Assembly: GCA_002007465.1 (NCBI GenBank)
Contig: LNAC01000375.1
Location: forward strand, 186,001-250,000
DNA length: 64,000 nt
Direction: 5' to 3'
DNA from: Ailurus styani
Taxonomy: Eukaryota; Chordata; Mammalia; Carnivora; Ailuridae
Position 1 is the first letter of the stretch; each line of letters opens with the position of its first letter. Below the pieces are notes generated by a model that worked only from the letters and a program-made list of their open reading frames with translations, made no database searches and was not told where the DNA came from. Below, one piece after another: positions 1 through 9,310 of this stretch. The translations under genes and the position numbers were made by a program.

Positions 1-223
1 TAGTATATGATGGTAATTACAAAAGCATCTTTGGAATTGTTTGGAATCCATGCCTTCAGAATGTTATTGAAAAGGGTTAAATGGTTATTATTTTTCAGGG
101 ATTACTAAAAGGAATAAAACAAATATACAAGTAGAAAACGAAATATCATATTGTTCATATTACAAAAAAATTTAATGCATTTCCTGGGATTTTCCTAAAG
201 GTGATTTTGGAATCGGAATTTCA

Positions 224-418
224 TTTATTTTTAAAAAATATTTTATTTATTTGGGCCAGAGAGAGAGAGAGCATGACCTGGGGGGAGAGGTAGAGGGAAA
301 GGGAGAAGCAGATTCCCTGCTGAGCAGGGCACCTGACACAGAGCTCCATCCCAGGACCCTGAGATCATGACCTGAGCCAAGGGCAGACTTTTAATCAACT
401 GATCCACCCAAGCACCCC
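224..418 (-). mobile_element. CAN SINE (SINEC), antisense
   Basis: The T-rich tail complement and TTTATTTATTT lie on the left. A GA-rich block follows, and the complement of the tRNA-derived head (CCACCCAAGCACCCC) is on the right, so the element reads right to left. The head and body are diverged from the young mustelid consensus, and I saw no clear target-site duplication, which suggests an older copy. Confidence 0.9.
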
Positions 419-694
419 TGCAGTTATAATTTTAACAAGAGTAACTATAAAAGAAACTTTGTTTTATTAAACCAGTGTTGAATGAATAAGTTCATATTCA
501 TATCTAGTCTAATAGTATGCCTCATCATTTATCTCCGTGTTGTTACTTAACCGAAAATATAAAATTAAATTTTCTAAATCTGTGAAGGTATCATCAATAT
601 AATATCAATCTATATATTTCATGCACGTCTTGCCTGAGCACTGGACCCACAAAAATTCTCCCGTGACTTGGTGAGATAAAATCATTTTCATCTT

Positions 695-849
695 GGGGCA
701 CCTGGGTGGCTCAGTTGGTTAAGTGATTACCTTTGGCTCAGGTCATGATCCTGGAGTCCCAGGACTGAGTGCCCCATCAGGCTCCCCTCCCCCCTTTTTG
801 CTCTCTCTCTCTCTTTCTCTATCAAACAAATAAAATCTTAAAAAAAATA
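695..849 (+). mobile_element. CAN SINE (SINEC), sense
   Basis: The head GGGGCACCTGGGTGGCTCAG is followed by a shortened body, a CTCTCTCT tract, AATAAAATCTTA and poly(A). A repeated flank ATTTTCATCT lies just before the head and just after the tail, consistent with a target-site duplication. The body is shorter than the full-length copies in this window because part of the pre-TC region is missing. Confidence 0.92.
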
Positions 850-1018
850 TTTTCATCTCTGGTCTGCAAGAGATCTACAAAGTCTCTGGTTACTCTATAA
901 TTACTTTCTTGAGGAAATATAACAAAAGATTAAAGAGTGTACTTATTTGTCAGTTACATACAACACTGTGAAATTAATATTCCAATATATGAAGCTAAAG
1001 AATCCTTCAGTATTTGTA

Positions 1019-1217
1019 GCACCTGGGTGGCACAGTCAGTTCAGCATCCAACTCTTGGTTTCAGCTCAGGTCATGATCTCAAGGTATTGGGTTGGAACAC
1101 TTAGAGTCAGATTCTGAGCTCATTGTGGAGTCTGCTTGAGATCTTTCCCCCTGTCCCTCTGCCCTTTCTGCTTGTGCTTGTTCTCTTTAAAATAAATAAA
1201 TAAATCTTAAAAAAAAA
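1019..1217 (+). mobile_element. CAN SINE (SINEC), sense
   Basis: GCACCTGGGTGGCACAGTCAG starts a full-length copy ending in (AATA)n, CTTA and poly(A). The flanks CCTTCAGTATTTGTA and CCTTCACTATTTTAT form a decayed target-site duplication. It is an older subfamily, with ACTCTTGGTTTCAGCTCAGG in place of the CCTCTGCCTTCGG segment. Confidence 0.92.
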
Positions 1218-1839
1218 CCTTCACTATTTTATATACCTTTAAAGTATTTTAATTCAAAAATTCCCCACAGTCTCATGGCAGTCTTTACACTGTACATAAA
1301 CTTTGACTTTAACTATTGACTAGTGATTATGGTATGGGAACAGAAAGAATCCTTAGCGCTTATTCACCTGATTTCTATATCCCAACATTTAGCCAAGATT
1401 TTTATGGGTGAAAAGAAAATAATCTGGTGCAACTGAGGTCTGAGTTTTATCTGTATATCATGATAAATGCATAAATTTTTATTTTGTTTTCTCTTGTATC
1501 CATTTCTGCATGCTATCCCTGTACCTCTTATAATAGTCACCTATTTTAAAATGAGTACTCAGTGTACTTTTGATATAATTGAGCAGCAGTCTGATGGGAA
1601 CGATTTTCTGTGCTGGTTAGTGATATGATCACATGGGGTTATTTTAAATTTGGTGAAAACAAAGTCTGGAAATTCAGATTTTAGTCCTCTATGTTCCCCT
1701 CCATCTCTTTTTGCACTTTTTAATATTTATATAATATTTATATATAAAGCCAATCAATGGCCATTATTACAAATGTTTAAAACTATTTTATTAAACTTTA
1801 CTGAAGTAGTCAACTTTTTATTTATTTCCCTTTTTAAAA

Positions 1840-1981
1840 AGGGAATTTAAAAAAAAATTATTTATTTATTTTATGCTGAGTGTGGAGCCTGATGTGGGAC
1901 TTGACCTCACAATCCTGAGATCATTACCTGAGCTGAAACCAAGAGCAGGGTGCCTAACTGATTGTGCCACCCAGGTGCCCC
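1840..1981 (-). mobile_element. CAN SINE fragment, antisense
   Basis: This is a short reverse-oriented copy: TTATTTATTTATTTTATGCTGAG on the left, the complement of the head (CCACCCAGGTGCCCC) on the right. The GA-rich segment is missing. The flanks TATTTCCCTTTTTAAAA and TATTTTCCCTGTTTAAAA look like a degraded target-site duplication. Confidence 0.85.
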
Positions 1982-2099
1982 TCTATTTTCCCTGTTTAAA
2001 ACAAAAAACAAAACCAAACCAAACCCATGACTTTAGATGGTCTGGGAAAACAAAACAAAACGAAACGAAAAAAGTGACTTAAACACTAGGGTCTATTTT

Positions 2100-3320
2100 T
2101 TCTTTCTTTTAAAAATCTTAAGTAAAAGTGACCCACAATGACTCACAAGTAATTACTAATCCTGGATAGTAGATTAATTTTATTATTTTCTGCACCTTTC
2201 TCTGTTTTTTAAACTTGAAAAAATTAGTAGTCACAGATCTTGTTCTATCAGTTAAATTCTAGAACAGTTGATGCTGTTCTTTAGGTTTTTAATTTTAAAG
2301 GTATTTTCAAGATCAAGACACATGATACCTTTGTTCCTTTTGATTTTCCAGAGACCGGTATGTTTCTTATAATAACATTTTGGAAAAATAATATTTCAAT
2401 ATATTTATATTGAACAACCTAAGAGATTGTGACATGACTTGCTATGACACAAATAATGATTCACACTAAGACATCTGAATCTGCATTCTTCTTTAATTAG
2501 AAAAAAATCATATTTTAAAGAAACTCTGAACTATCCCATTCATATATTTGTATGTGATAAAATAGGTGTACTTAAAAGAGCTTCACTTCCTGTTAGTAGA
2601 CTGAAAACATAGGCACAGGGGCTGCTATAATTTTGACTGTATGAATTTAGCTAAGTTTTATAAGAGCTTGACCTGGCCTGTTTTGTTTTGTTGTTGTTTG
2701 TTTGTTTGTTTGTTTTTTGGGTCTTTTTCCAGATATAAAATAATGGGGATATAATTGTTTTTAAGGTCACTTCCAAAATGATCATTCTGTATTTCTATGA
2801 CTTATACTTTTAAAAATTGTTATTAAATAAATCAGTTTCTATCTGGTAATAATCATGAAAAGATTTAGGTAATCTCCTTTAGCTTGAGGTTCCTAAATAT
2901 TTTACTTAATGATTTTCAGATTTCTAAGATATTTTATCATCAAATTAGGGATGCATTCCCTTTCTGGACTGAGCAGCTTTTCAACTTCTTTTTTATCACA
3001 TTAAGATACAGATTTGAATGGTTAAAGAAAATGGTCAGGGTTTTACATTTCTTTTAAGCCATATACATTAAATTCTCAAATAACTCAAACATATCCTGAG
3101 GTCCTATGAATTAAACTCAAAGTGACTCTTTTAAGTCCCTATGAATTAAAGCTCAAACAATTCAAAGGTATCTAGACATCTTTAGACCAGAATTGGCATT
3201 GTTTGCAGCCACTGAAGACAAATGATAGAGATTTGCTTTTAGGACATTGATTGACATCCACAGGAAATTTCTGGGCTATAGCTCTTGCAAAGAGAAGGAT
3301 GTTTTAATCATTTCTCCCTT
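2100..3320. other. AT-rich unique DNA, no gene seen
   Basis: I see no gene, RNA or clear mobile element. A (TTTG)n-like simple tract lies at about 2682-2716. Frames are short and interrupted on both strands. Confidence 0.6.
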
Positions 3321-3336
3321 AGAATTTCCTAGTTTC

Positions 3337-3535
3337 AGGGTGCCTGGGTGGCTCAGTGGGTTAAAGCCTCTGCCTTCGGCTCAGGTCATGATCTCAGGGT
3401 CCTGGGATAGAGCCCTGCATCAGACTGTCTGCTCAGCAGGGAGCCTGCTTCCTCTTCTCTCTGCCTGCCTCTCTGCCTACTTGTGATCTCTCTCTATCTG
3501 TCAAATAAATAAATAAATAAATCTTAAAAAAAAAA
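3337..3535 (+). mobile_element. Young mustelid-type CAN SINE, sense
   Basis: GGGTGCCTGGGTGGCTCAG is followed by the GGGTTAAAGCCTCTGCC subfamily diagnostic, a TC-rich stretch, (AATA)n and poly(A). The target-site duplication AGAATTTCCTAGTTTC is perfect (3321-3336 and 3536-3551). A third near-copy at 3565-3580 belongs to a tandem duplication of the tail junction. Confidence 0.96.
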
Positions 3536-3580
3536 AGAATTTCCTAGTTTCTTAAAAAAAAAAAAGAATTTCCTACTTTC
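3523..3580. repeat. Tandem duplication of SINE tail plus target site
   Basis: CTTA, an A-run and GAATTTCCTAGTTTC at 3523-3551 are repeated as CTTA, an A-run and GAATTTCCTACTTTC at 3551-3580. The unit is about 29 bp and contains the end of the SINE tail and the whole right target-site duplication. Slippage or template switching in the A-run after insertion would explain it. Confidence 0.85.
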
Positions 3581-3584
3581 TGAT

Positions 3585-4470
3585 ATGTGTGGTAAAATTA
3601 TAATGTCCACTCATAATGTAATTACATTAACCCCCTGACCAAGGCAAAGACTAATTAGAGGTAGTTTTAAGATCTCTCTAAATAGGACAGGCAATCTTAT
3701 AGTCAAATTAGAATTAGAATAAGTTATTCATTCATTCTCAGTGCAAACATTTAAGATATTTTATATTATTTAGGATTTTACACATCATTGATTTAATCTA
3801 CCTTGATTGAAAATACTTGTTACATTATTAATTTTTTTTCTCATTGTGAAGAAAAGTCAGCAAATGGCTGAAATTAATAGGATTTCTGGTCTTATTTCTG
3901 GGTCATCCTGAGAATACTTTATCATATATTATCTCAAATAAAATATCATAAATTAATTGATCTTTCCAAGGCTCAATTTATTTACGCTATGGCAAAGATT
4001 CTTATATTCACAGAACAATGAAGCTAAAGTGGAAAAGAAATTGCTGAAAATATGAAAAATATGAAAAAATTTTTAAAAATTTATTGGAGACAATAAGTTG
4101 TAAAAGTGACACTCAGCAAAGCAAATTAAAGGAAGGAAATTATGAAAAATTCAAAGAAATAAAAATAACAGGAAGGACTATAATTGCTATGGATGGATAT
4201 AGAGACACAGATTTAAGTAAAAATAGTTCCTAAAGGCGGCAAGACCCAATGGACATGAATGTACATGACACATTAAAGAAACGTAAATAATAAAGATTAT
4301 TTGCTAACTGAAATGAAATCAAAATCAGATCAAATCTAAGTGAAAAAAAGAAATAAAAAAAATTCTCTGATATTAGGAAACATAAAATCATCCAAAAACC
4401 AAAATTCTGACACAACTGACCAAAATAAACTTATAAAAGCTAGATTCTTAAAAACTTTTTAAATTAAAAA
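3585..4470. other. AT-rich unique DNA, no gene seen
   Basis: No element or gene is recognised. The sequence is A-rich at 4020-4460. The longest frame is a minus-strand low-complexity ORF of 61 codons with no recognisable features. Confidence 0.55.
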
Positions 4471-4477
4471 TAGCCTC

Positions 4478-4680
4478 TGGGCATTTGGGTGGCTCAGTCA
4501 GCTAGTCATCTGCCTTCCACTCAGGTCATGATCTCAGGGTTCTGGTGTCAGGCTCCTTGCTCAGCAGGGAGTCTTCTTCTCCCTCTCCCCTTTCCCTTTC
4601 CCCCTCCCCTCTACTTGTACTCTCTTGTATTCTCTCTCTCCTTCTTCTCTATCAAATGGATAAATAAAATCTTTAAAAAA
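4478..4680 (+). mobile_element. CAN SINE (SINEC), sense
   Basis: A diverged head (TGGGCATTTGGGTGGCTCAG) is followed by the B-box-like CTCAGGTCATGATCTCAGGG, a CT-rich stretch, ATAAAATCTTT and poly(A). The flanks AAAAATAGCCTCT and AAAAATAACCTCT are a probable target-site duplication. Confidence 0.92.
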
Positions 4681-4971
4681 ATAACCTCTAAGGTTCTAAG
4701 GGTAAAAATGTGGGCTAATTACTGAGACAAAAATTATATAAATGCCTAAATTAAAACAAAACAAAACACTTAAATACCAGAAAACTAATGGATGAATATC
4801 TATAGAAAATTTGATAGTAAGTATGAAAATTTCCAAAAGTTTATATTGTATCACTTCATGTTAAAGAGTACAAGAAAAAGATAATCAGATATTTGAAATT
4901 TAAAAAATATGAGCATGTATATGACTTCCTAAAATGATATTATTTAAAGAAATCATTAAAATTATTCAAGA

Positions 4972-5196
4972 CGGGGGCACCTGGGTGTCTCATTCTGTTA
5001 AATGCCTGACTCTTGATTTTGGCTCAGGTCATGACCTCAGGGTTAGGAGCTCCAGCCCAAGGTTGGGCTCCACACTGGGCAGGGGGCCTGCCTGGGATTC
5101 TCTCTCTCCCCTTCCCTCTGCCCTTCCCCTGCTCACTCACAGGCTCTCCCTCTCTCTCTAAAATAAAAAAAATAATAATACTAAAATAAAAAAAAT
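4972..5196 (+). mobile_element. CAN SINE (SINEC), sense
   Basis: GGGGGCACCTGGGTGTCTCA starts a copy with an older body (ACTCTTGATTTTGGCTCAGG). The A-rich tail is itself duplicated: CTAAAATAAAAAAAATAAT occurs twice in tandem. Both flanks carry AATTATTCAA, a likely target-site duplication. Confidence 0.92.
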
Positions 5197-5373
5197 AATT
5201 ATTCAAAATTGAGGAAGCCAGAGGTCAAACATCTGAAGATAGATGTACATTCTTAAAGGACTAAGTCAATGTCTTGCATTTTCTTTTTTTCAATATATTT
5301 GCCATTTTCCACTGGTAGCTGGAGTCTGTGTCACTTCCCCTTGAAGTGAGCAAAGCTTTTGATTGTCACGACT

Positions 5374-5808
5374 TGTGGTGACCAGACAGCAAGTTGACAA
5401 GGTCCTTGTGGTCTTAGGGCCAGGTCAGGGACCAGCTCTACCCTTACCCACCACAGTTCAGCCCTAAAGTGCTTCCATAACCGCAGCTTGCAGAAGCATG
5501 TAAACCACATAGTAGGGAGTAGGCCTAGAAAAATATATTTACCCTTAAGCTAGTTGATCTGATGCAATGTAGTGTAACAGCGCTGAGTGAGAAAACTATT
5601 ATTTACCATTGATTGTTCTATGCAATGATCACGGTGACTCCCACGTGATTGTGCTGTGCTTGGATCATATAAAACTGTTGTAAATAAATAAACATCATCT
5701 CAGTATTAGCTGCGACCCTCCCGATCCCATTCTTTGTGTTTCGTTCTTTCTCATTCCCACCCTGCAACACGGGTTTCTCCATTCAGTCAAGGCTGGTCCT
5801 TGGCAACA
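5374..5808 (+). mobile_element. Probable solo LTR (retroviral), sense
   Basis: The segment starts TGTGGTGACC and ends near TTGGCAACA, giving TG...CA termini about 435 bp apart. Inside are a TATA-like CATATAAAAC (about 5667) and overlapping AATAAA signals about 15 bases on, then a CT-rich R/U5-like stretch. I found no target-site duplication and do not recognise the family. The ends are inferred from the TG/CA rule. Confidence 0.5.
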
Positions 5809-5811
5809 ACT

Positions 5812-6498
5812 GTTCCAGGTTGAATTGTGCTCCCTTGCCCCACCCCAACCCCCCTAAAAAAGAGATCTTCGGGGCCCTTGGGTGGCTCAGTGGTTTAAAG
5901 CTTCTGCCTTCGGCTCAGGTCATGATCTCAGGGTCCTGGGATCGAGTCCCACATCAGGCTCTCTGCTCAGCAGGGAGCCTGCTTCCTCCTCTCTCTCTGC
6001 TTGCCTCTCTGCCTACTTGTGATCTCTCTCTCTCTCTCTGTGTCAAATAAATAAATAAATAAAAATCTTAAAAAAAGAGAGAGATCTTAAAGTTTTGACC
6101 TCTAGTATCTCAGAAGGTAAACTGATTTGAAATAGAATCACTGTGGATGTAATTGGATAAGATGACATCATACTGGAGTGGTGTAGACCCCTAATCCAAT
6201 GTGACTGGTGTCCTTTAAGAAGATGGCCATGTGAAAGCAGAGACACACAGGGAAAATACCATGTGAAGACAGAGGGTTGAAGAGATACATCTGTAAGTCA
6301 AGGAACATCGAAGAGTGCGAGAAAGCCAACAAAAGCTAGAAAGAGGCAAGGAAGGATTCAGGTTTCAGAGGAAGGATGCCACTGCTAACACCTTGATTTG
6401 GGACTTCTGGCCTCCAGAACTGTGAGACAACAAATTTCTGTCATTTTTAACTACCCAGTTTATGGTACTTTGATATGGCAGCTCCAGAAAACTAGTAT
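5812..6498 (+). mobile_element. MLT1-type ERVL-MaLR LTR, split by a SINE
   Basis: The 5' part reads GTTGAATTGTGCTCCC. After a SINE, it resumes with the MLT1 pattern: GACCTCTAGTATCTCAGAA, then ATCCAATGTGACTGGTGTCC, CCAGAACTGTGAGA and a terminal GGTACTTTGATATGGCAGC. These match the MLT1 LTR consensus as I remember it. The SINE separates about 55 bp from about 410 bp of LTR. Confidence 0.85.
5870..6078 (+). mobile_element. Young CAN SINE nested in an MLT1 LTR, sense
   Basis: GGGGCCCTTGGGTGGCTCAG with the TTTAAAGCTTCTGCCTTCGG body, a TC-rich tract, (AATA)n and poly(A). GAGATCTT lies at both junctions, supporting retrotransposition into the older LTR. The GA dinucleotides at the right junction have expanded by a few bases. 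Confidence 0.95.
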
Positions 6499-6659
6499 AA
6501 TTACCAACAAATTATGGTAGAAGTGATGCCATATGCCTATTCAGGTAGAACAGACAGACAGACTTTATATAGTCTACCTATGAAAAATGTCTAAAGAACC
6601 CTGAGCTGATATGTAAAAAGTTTAGTACCCTAAATCTAGCATGCTAAGGAGAACATCTT

Positions 6660-7205
6660 CATTGTATTTTTTTTGTTTGTTTTATTCAGCTAAAAAAGAA
6701 GGAAATCCTGTCATATGTAACAATATGGATGACCCTTAAGAGCTTAATGCTAAGTGAATATTCATCTTTTCCCAACACCTTTTATTGAAGAGACTATTCA
6801 CTCCCTATTGTGTATTCTTATATGAGGTATCTAAATTGGTCAAACTCATAGAATTGGAGAGTAGAATGATGGTTGCCAGGGTCTGAGGGAAATGGAGCAT
6901 AAAGTCTCAATTATGCAAGATGAATAAGTTCTAGAGACCTACTGTACAACATAATATCTACAGTTACCAATATATTTTGCATATAAAAAATTGTTAAGAG
7001 AGTAGATCTCATGTTACATGTTCTTACCATTAAAAAGTGGGAAGTACAGGAAAAGTTTTGGAGGTGATGGATATTTATCACTTTGATTGTTATTACAGTT
7101 TCACATATGTATGCATATAACCAAATTTATCAAATTGTATACATTAAATATGTGCAGTTCTTTTTACATACTATTGTACTATAATAGAGCTGTTTTCTTT
7201 AAAAA
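6660..7205 (+). mobile_element. Old L1 3' end (L1M type), sense
   Basis: The ORF2-end/3'UTR pattern is recognisable: TTCAGCTAAAAAAGAAGGAAATCC, then ATGAGGTATCTAAA, TAGAATGATGGTTGCCAGGG, and GTAGATCTCATGTTA near the end. It is too diverged to hold a reading frame. I place it in the L1MA-L1MC range, without confidence in the subfamily. Confidence 0.8.
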
Positions 7206-7329
7206 AGAATGTTCCAGTTTTATAATTGTTTGAGATTTTCCCTCTTTTTTGTAAGTAGAAATTGTGGGCAGATGAGTGGTCACTTCCTTGGAAGTGTGAC
7301 TAGCACTTAGTGGTTTTAACAAAAATTTT

Positions 7330-7520
7330 ATTTATTTAATTTATTTATCTTTTTTAGAGAGAGAACATGAATGGGGGGGGTCAGAGGGAGAGGGTGAGGG
7401 AGAACCTTAAGCAGACTCCATGCTCAGCACTGAGCTTGACATGGGGCTCAATCTCACTGCCCTGAGATTACAACCTGAGCCGGTTTGGACACTTAACTGA
7501 CTGAGCCACCCAGGTGCCCC
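7330..7520 (-). mobile_element. CAN SINE (SINEC), antisense
   Basis: The T-rich tail complement is on the left and the head complement CCACCCAGGTGCCCC on the right. The flanks TTTTAACAAAAATTT and ATTTAACAGACATTT look like a decayed target-site duplication. A run of eight G at 7373-7380 interrupts the GA-rich stretch. Confidence 0.92.
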
Positions 7521-8406
7521 ATTTAACAGACATTTAAAAGCTGAATCTAAAGTTCTTGTGGAATATAGAGTCAAGATGTTCTTAATGAAGAACAAAGCTG
7601 AAGAACTTGAACAGATATCACACCTTTCTATAAGCCTACAGCAATTATGAGTGTGATATTGATGTAAAAATAGACAGATGGACCAATGGAACATGAACCG
7701 AGAGTTAGGCCCATACATAGGTGGTCATCTGATTTATAACATAGATACCACAATGTCACAACGTAGTGAATTGCATACATCTGAATTGCAATGGGAGTAG
7801 AATGGTCTTTTAATAAAGGATACTGTATTATTTAGACATCAGTATAGAACAAAATAAATTTTATCTCTATCTCATCCTATATAGCATATTAATTCCTAAT
7901 AAATTACACTTCTAAATAAGAAAGTTAAAACAATAGATGTCCTAGAAGAAAACATGACAATATCTAGAGTAGACAAAATACATCTACTGGGACATGAAAA
8001 ATACTAATCATACAGGGAAAAAAAGATCATAAATTGAACTGCATTAAGATGACACATTTCTGGTCATCGAAAACCACTAATTTAGAAAGTGAAAAGGTAA
8101 GCCACACACTAGCAGAAGATATTTGCCATAAGTATATCCAACAATGGATTTGTATCTAGAATATATGCAATTCTCACATATTTGTAAGGAAGAGATGGTC
8201 AAACCAATTTAAAAATATCTGCAGAAGTCTTAAATGTGCACTTCACAAAAGAAGATATCTAAATATCTGTTCAACATATGAAAAAGCATTCCATTTATTT
8301 ACTGACAGGAAACTGCAAAAGAAAAACACAACATTTCATACCTACCAGAAGTGCTAATTACGCCAAGAAATCCAAATGTTGTGTAACAGCTGTAACCCTC
8401 ACATAC

Positions 8407-8612
8407 TTTTTTTTTTTTTTTAAAGATTTTATTTATTTATTTCACAGAGGGAGAGAGATCACAAGGAGGCAGAGAGGCAGGCAGAGAGAGAGGGGGGGAA
8501 GCAGGCTCCCCGCTGAGCAGGGAGCCCGACGCGGGCCTCGATCCCAGGACCCTGAGATCATGACCTGAGCCGAAAGCAGAGGCTTTAACCCACTGAGCCA
8601 CCCAGGCGCCCC
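8407..8612 (-). mobile_element. Young mustelid-type CAN SINE, antisense, inside L1
   Basis: A long T-run, AAAGATTTTATTTATTTATTT, the GA-rich block and the head complement CCACCCAGGCGCCCC are near consensus. CTCACATAC flanks both sides (from 8398 and from 8613) as a perfect target-site duplication. The body complement GGCTTTAACCCACTGAGCC marks the young subfamily. Confidence 0.96.
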
Positions 8613-8848
8613 CTCACATACTTTTGAGAGAATAAATTGGCACAACCACTTTGGAAAGCTAACATGTCTACTAAAGCATGTGTGTTGACCCAGTAATGTC
8701 CACTCCTAGGTGTATACCCAACAGATTAGCACATGATTACTGCAAGTCATGTACCAGAATGTTTATAATAACAAATAAACAACTCAAAGGTCAAACAAGG
8801 ATAAAATGGATAAACTATTTCTGGTGTATTCATTTGAATCCTATAAGG

Positions 8849-9058
8849 CAGTGGTTCTCATATGGAGGCAATTTGATTTTCAGGGTATTTGGCAATGTCT
8901 AGAGACATTTTCAGTGGCCACACATAAGAGAGTCCTATTAGCATCTAGTGGTTAGTTGTCCAGATGATGTTAAATAATTTGCCTTGCACAGGATATTCCC
9001 CCTTAGCAAAGTATTATCCGGTCCAAAATGTGAAAGAGTTCAAGATTGAGAAACCCTG
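8849..9058 (+). mobile_element. MER5A non-autonomous hAT (Charlie) element, sense
   Basis: It begins CAGTGGTTCTCA and ends GAGAAACCCTG, the MER5A terminal inverted repeats. The internal landmarks TTTGGCAATGTCTAGAGACA, GCATCTAGTGG and TTATCCGG(T)CCAAAATGT fit the family. Flanking octamers CTATAAGG and CTATGGAA share the first four bases, so any 8-bp target duplication is decayed. It sits inside L1 sequence and is therefore younger than that L1. Confidence 0.9.
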
Positions 9059-9310
9059 CTATGGAACCATTAAGTAAACTACACAGAAACACATAAACAA
9101 AGGAAATGAGACACAAAAGAGCTTTATACTGACTTATACCATTTATGAAAACTTCAAGATCAAGATAATCAAATCCATCATTATGCTAGAACTCAGCTTG
9201 ATGGTTATTTTTGATGGGGAACAGTGATTAGAAGGGGCAGGAAAGGGGTCAGTGAAAATGGTAATTGTTCTAACCTTCATGGGTTTTGGTTACACTTTTT
9301 TCCTTTGAAA

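Larger units (their letters stand above)
7540..9310 (+). mobile_element. Old L1 ORF2 3' part and 3'UTR, sense, with nested inserts
   Basis: The sequence follows the end of L1 ORF2: AGACAGATGGACCAATGGAACA, then the GATATGACA-like region, AGTGAAAAGGTAAGCCACAC, CTAGAATATATGCAATTCTCAC and CTCCTAGGTGTATACCCAACA. It then passes into 3'UTR-like DNA. It is interrupted by an antisense SINE (8407-8612) and by a MER5A (8849-9058). Every frame is broken, so no L1 protein can be made. Confidence 0.8.

Noticed and set aside
3247..3486. ORFs with [23 protein letters not shown] sequence (also near 5736, 8442, 12058, 15672)
   Set aside because: All are translated CAN SINE bodies, hence their near identity; not a protein family.
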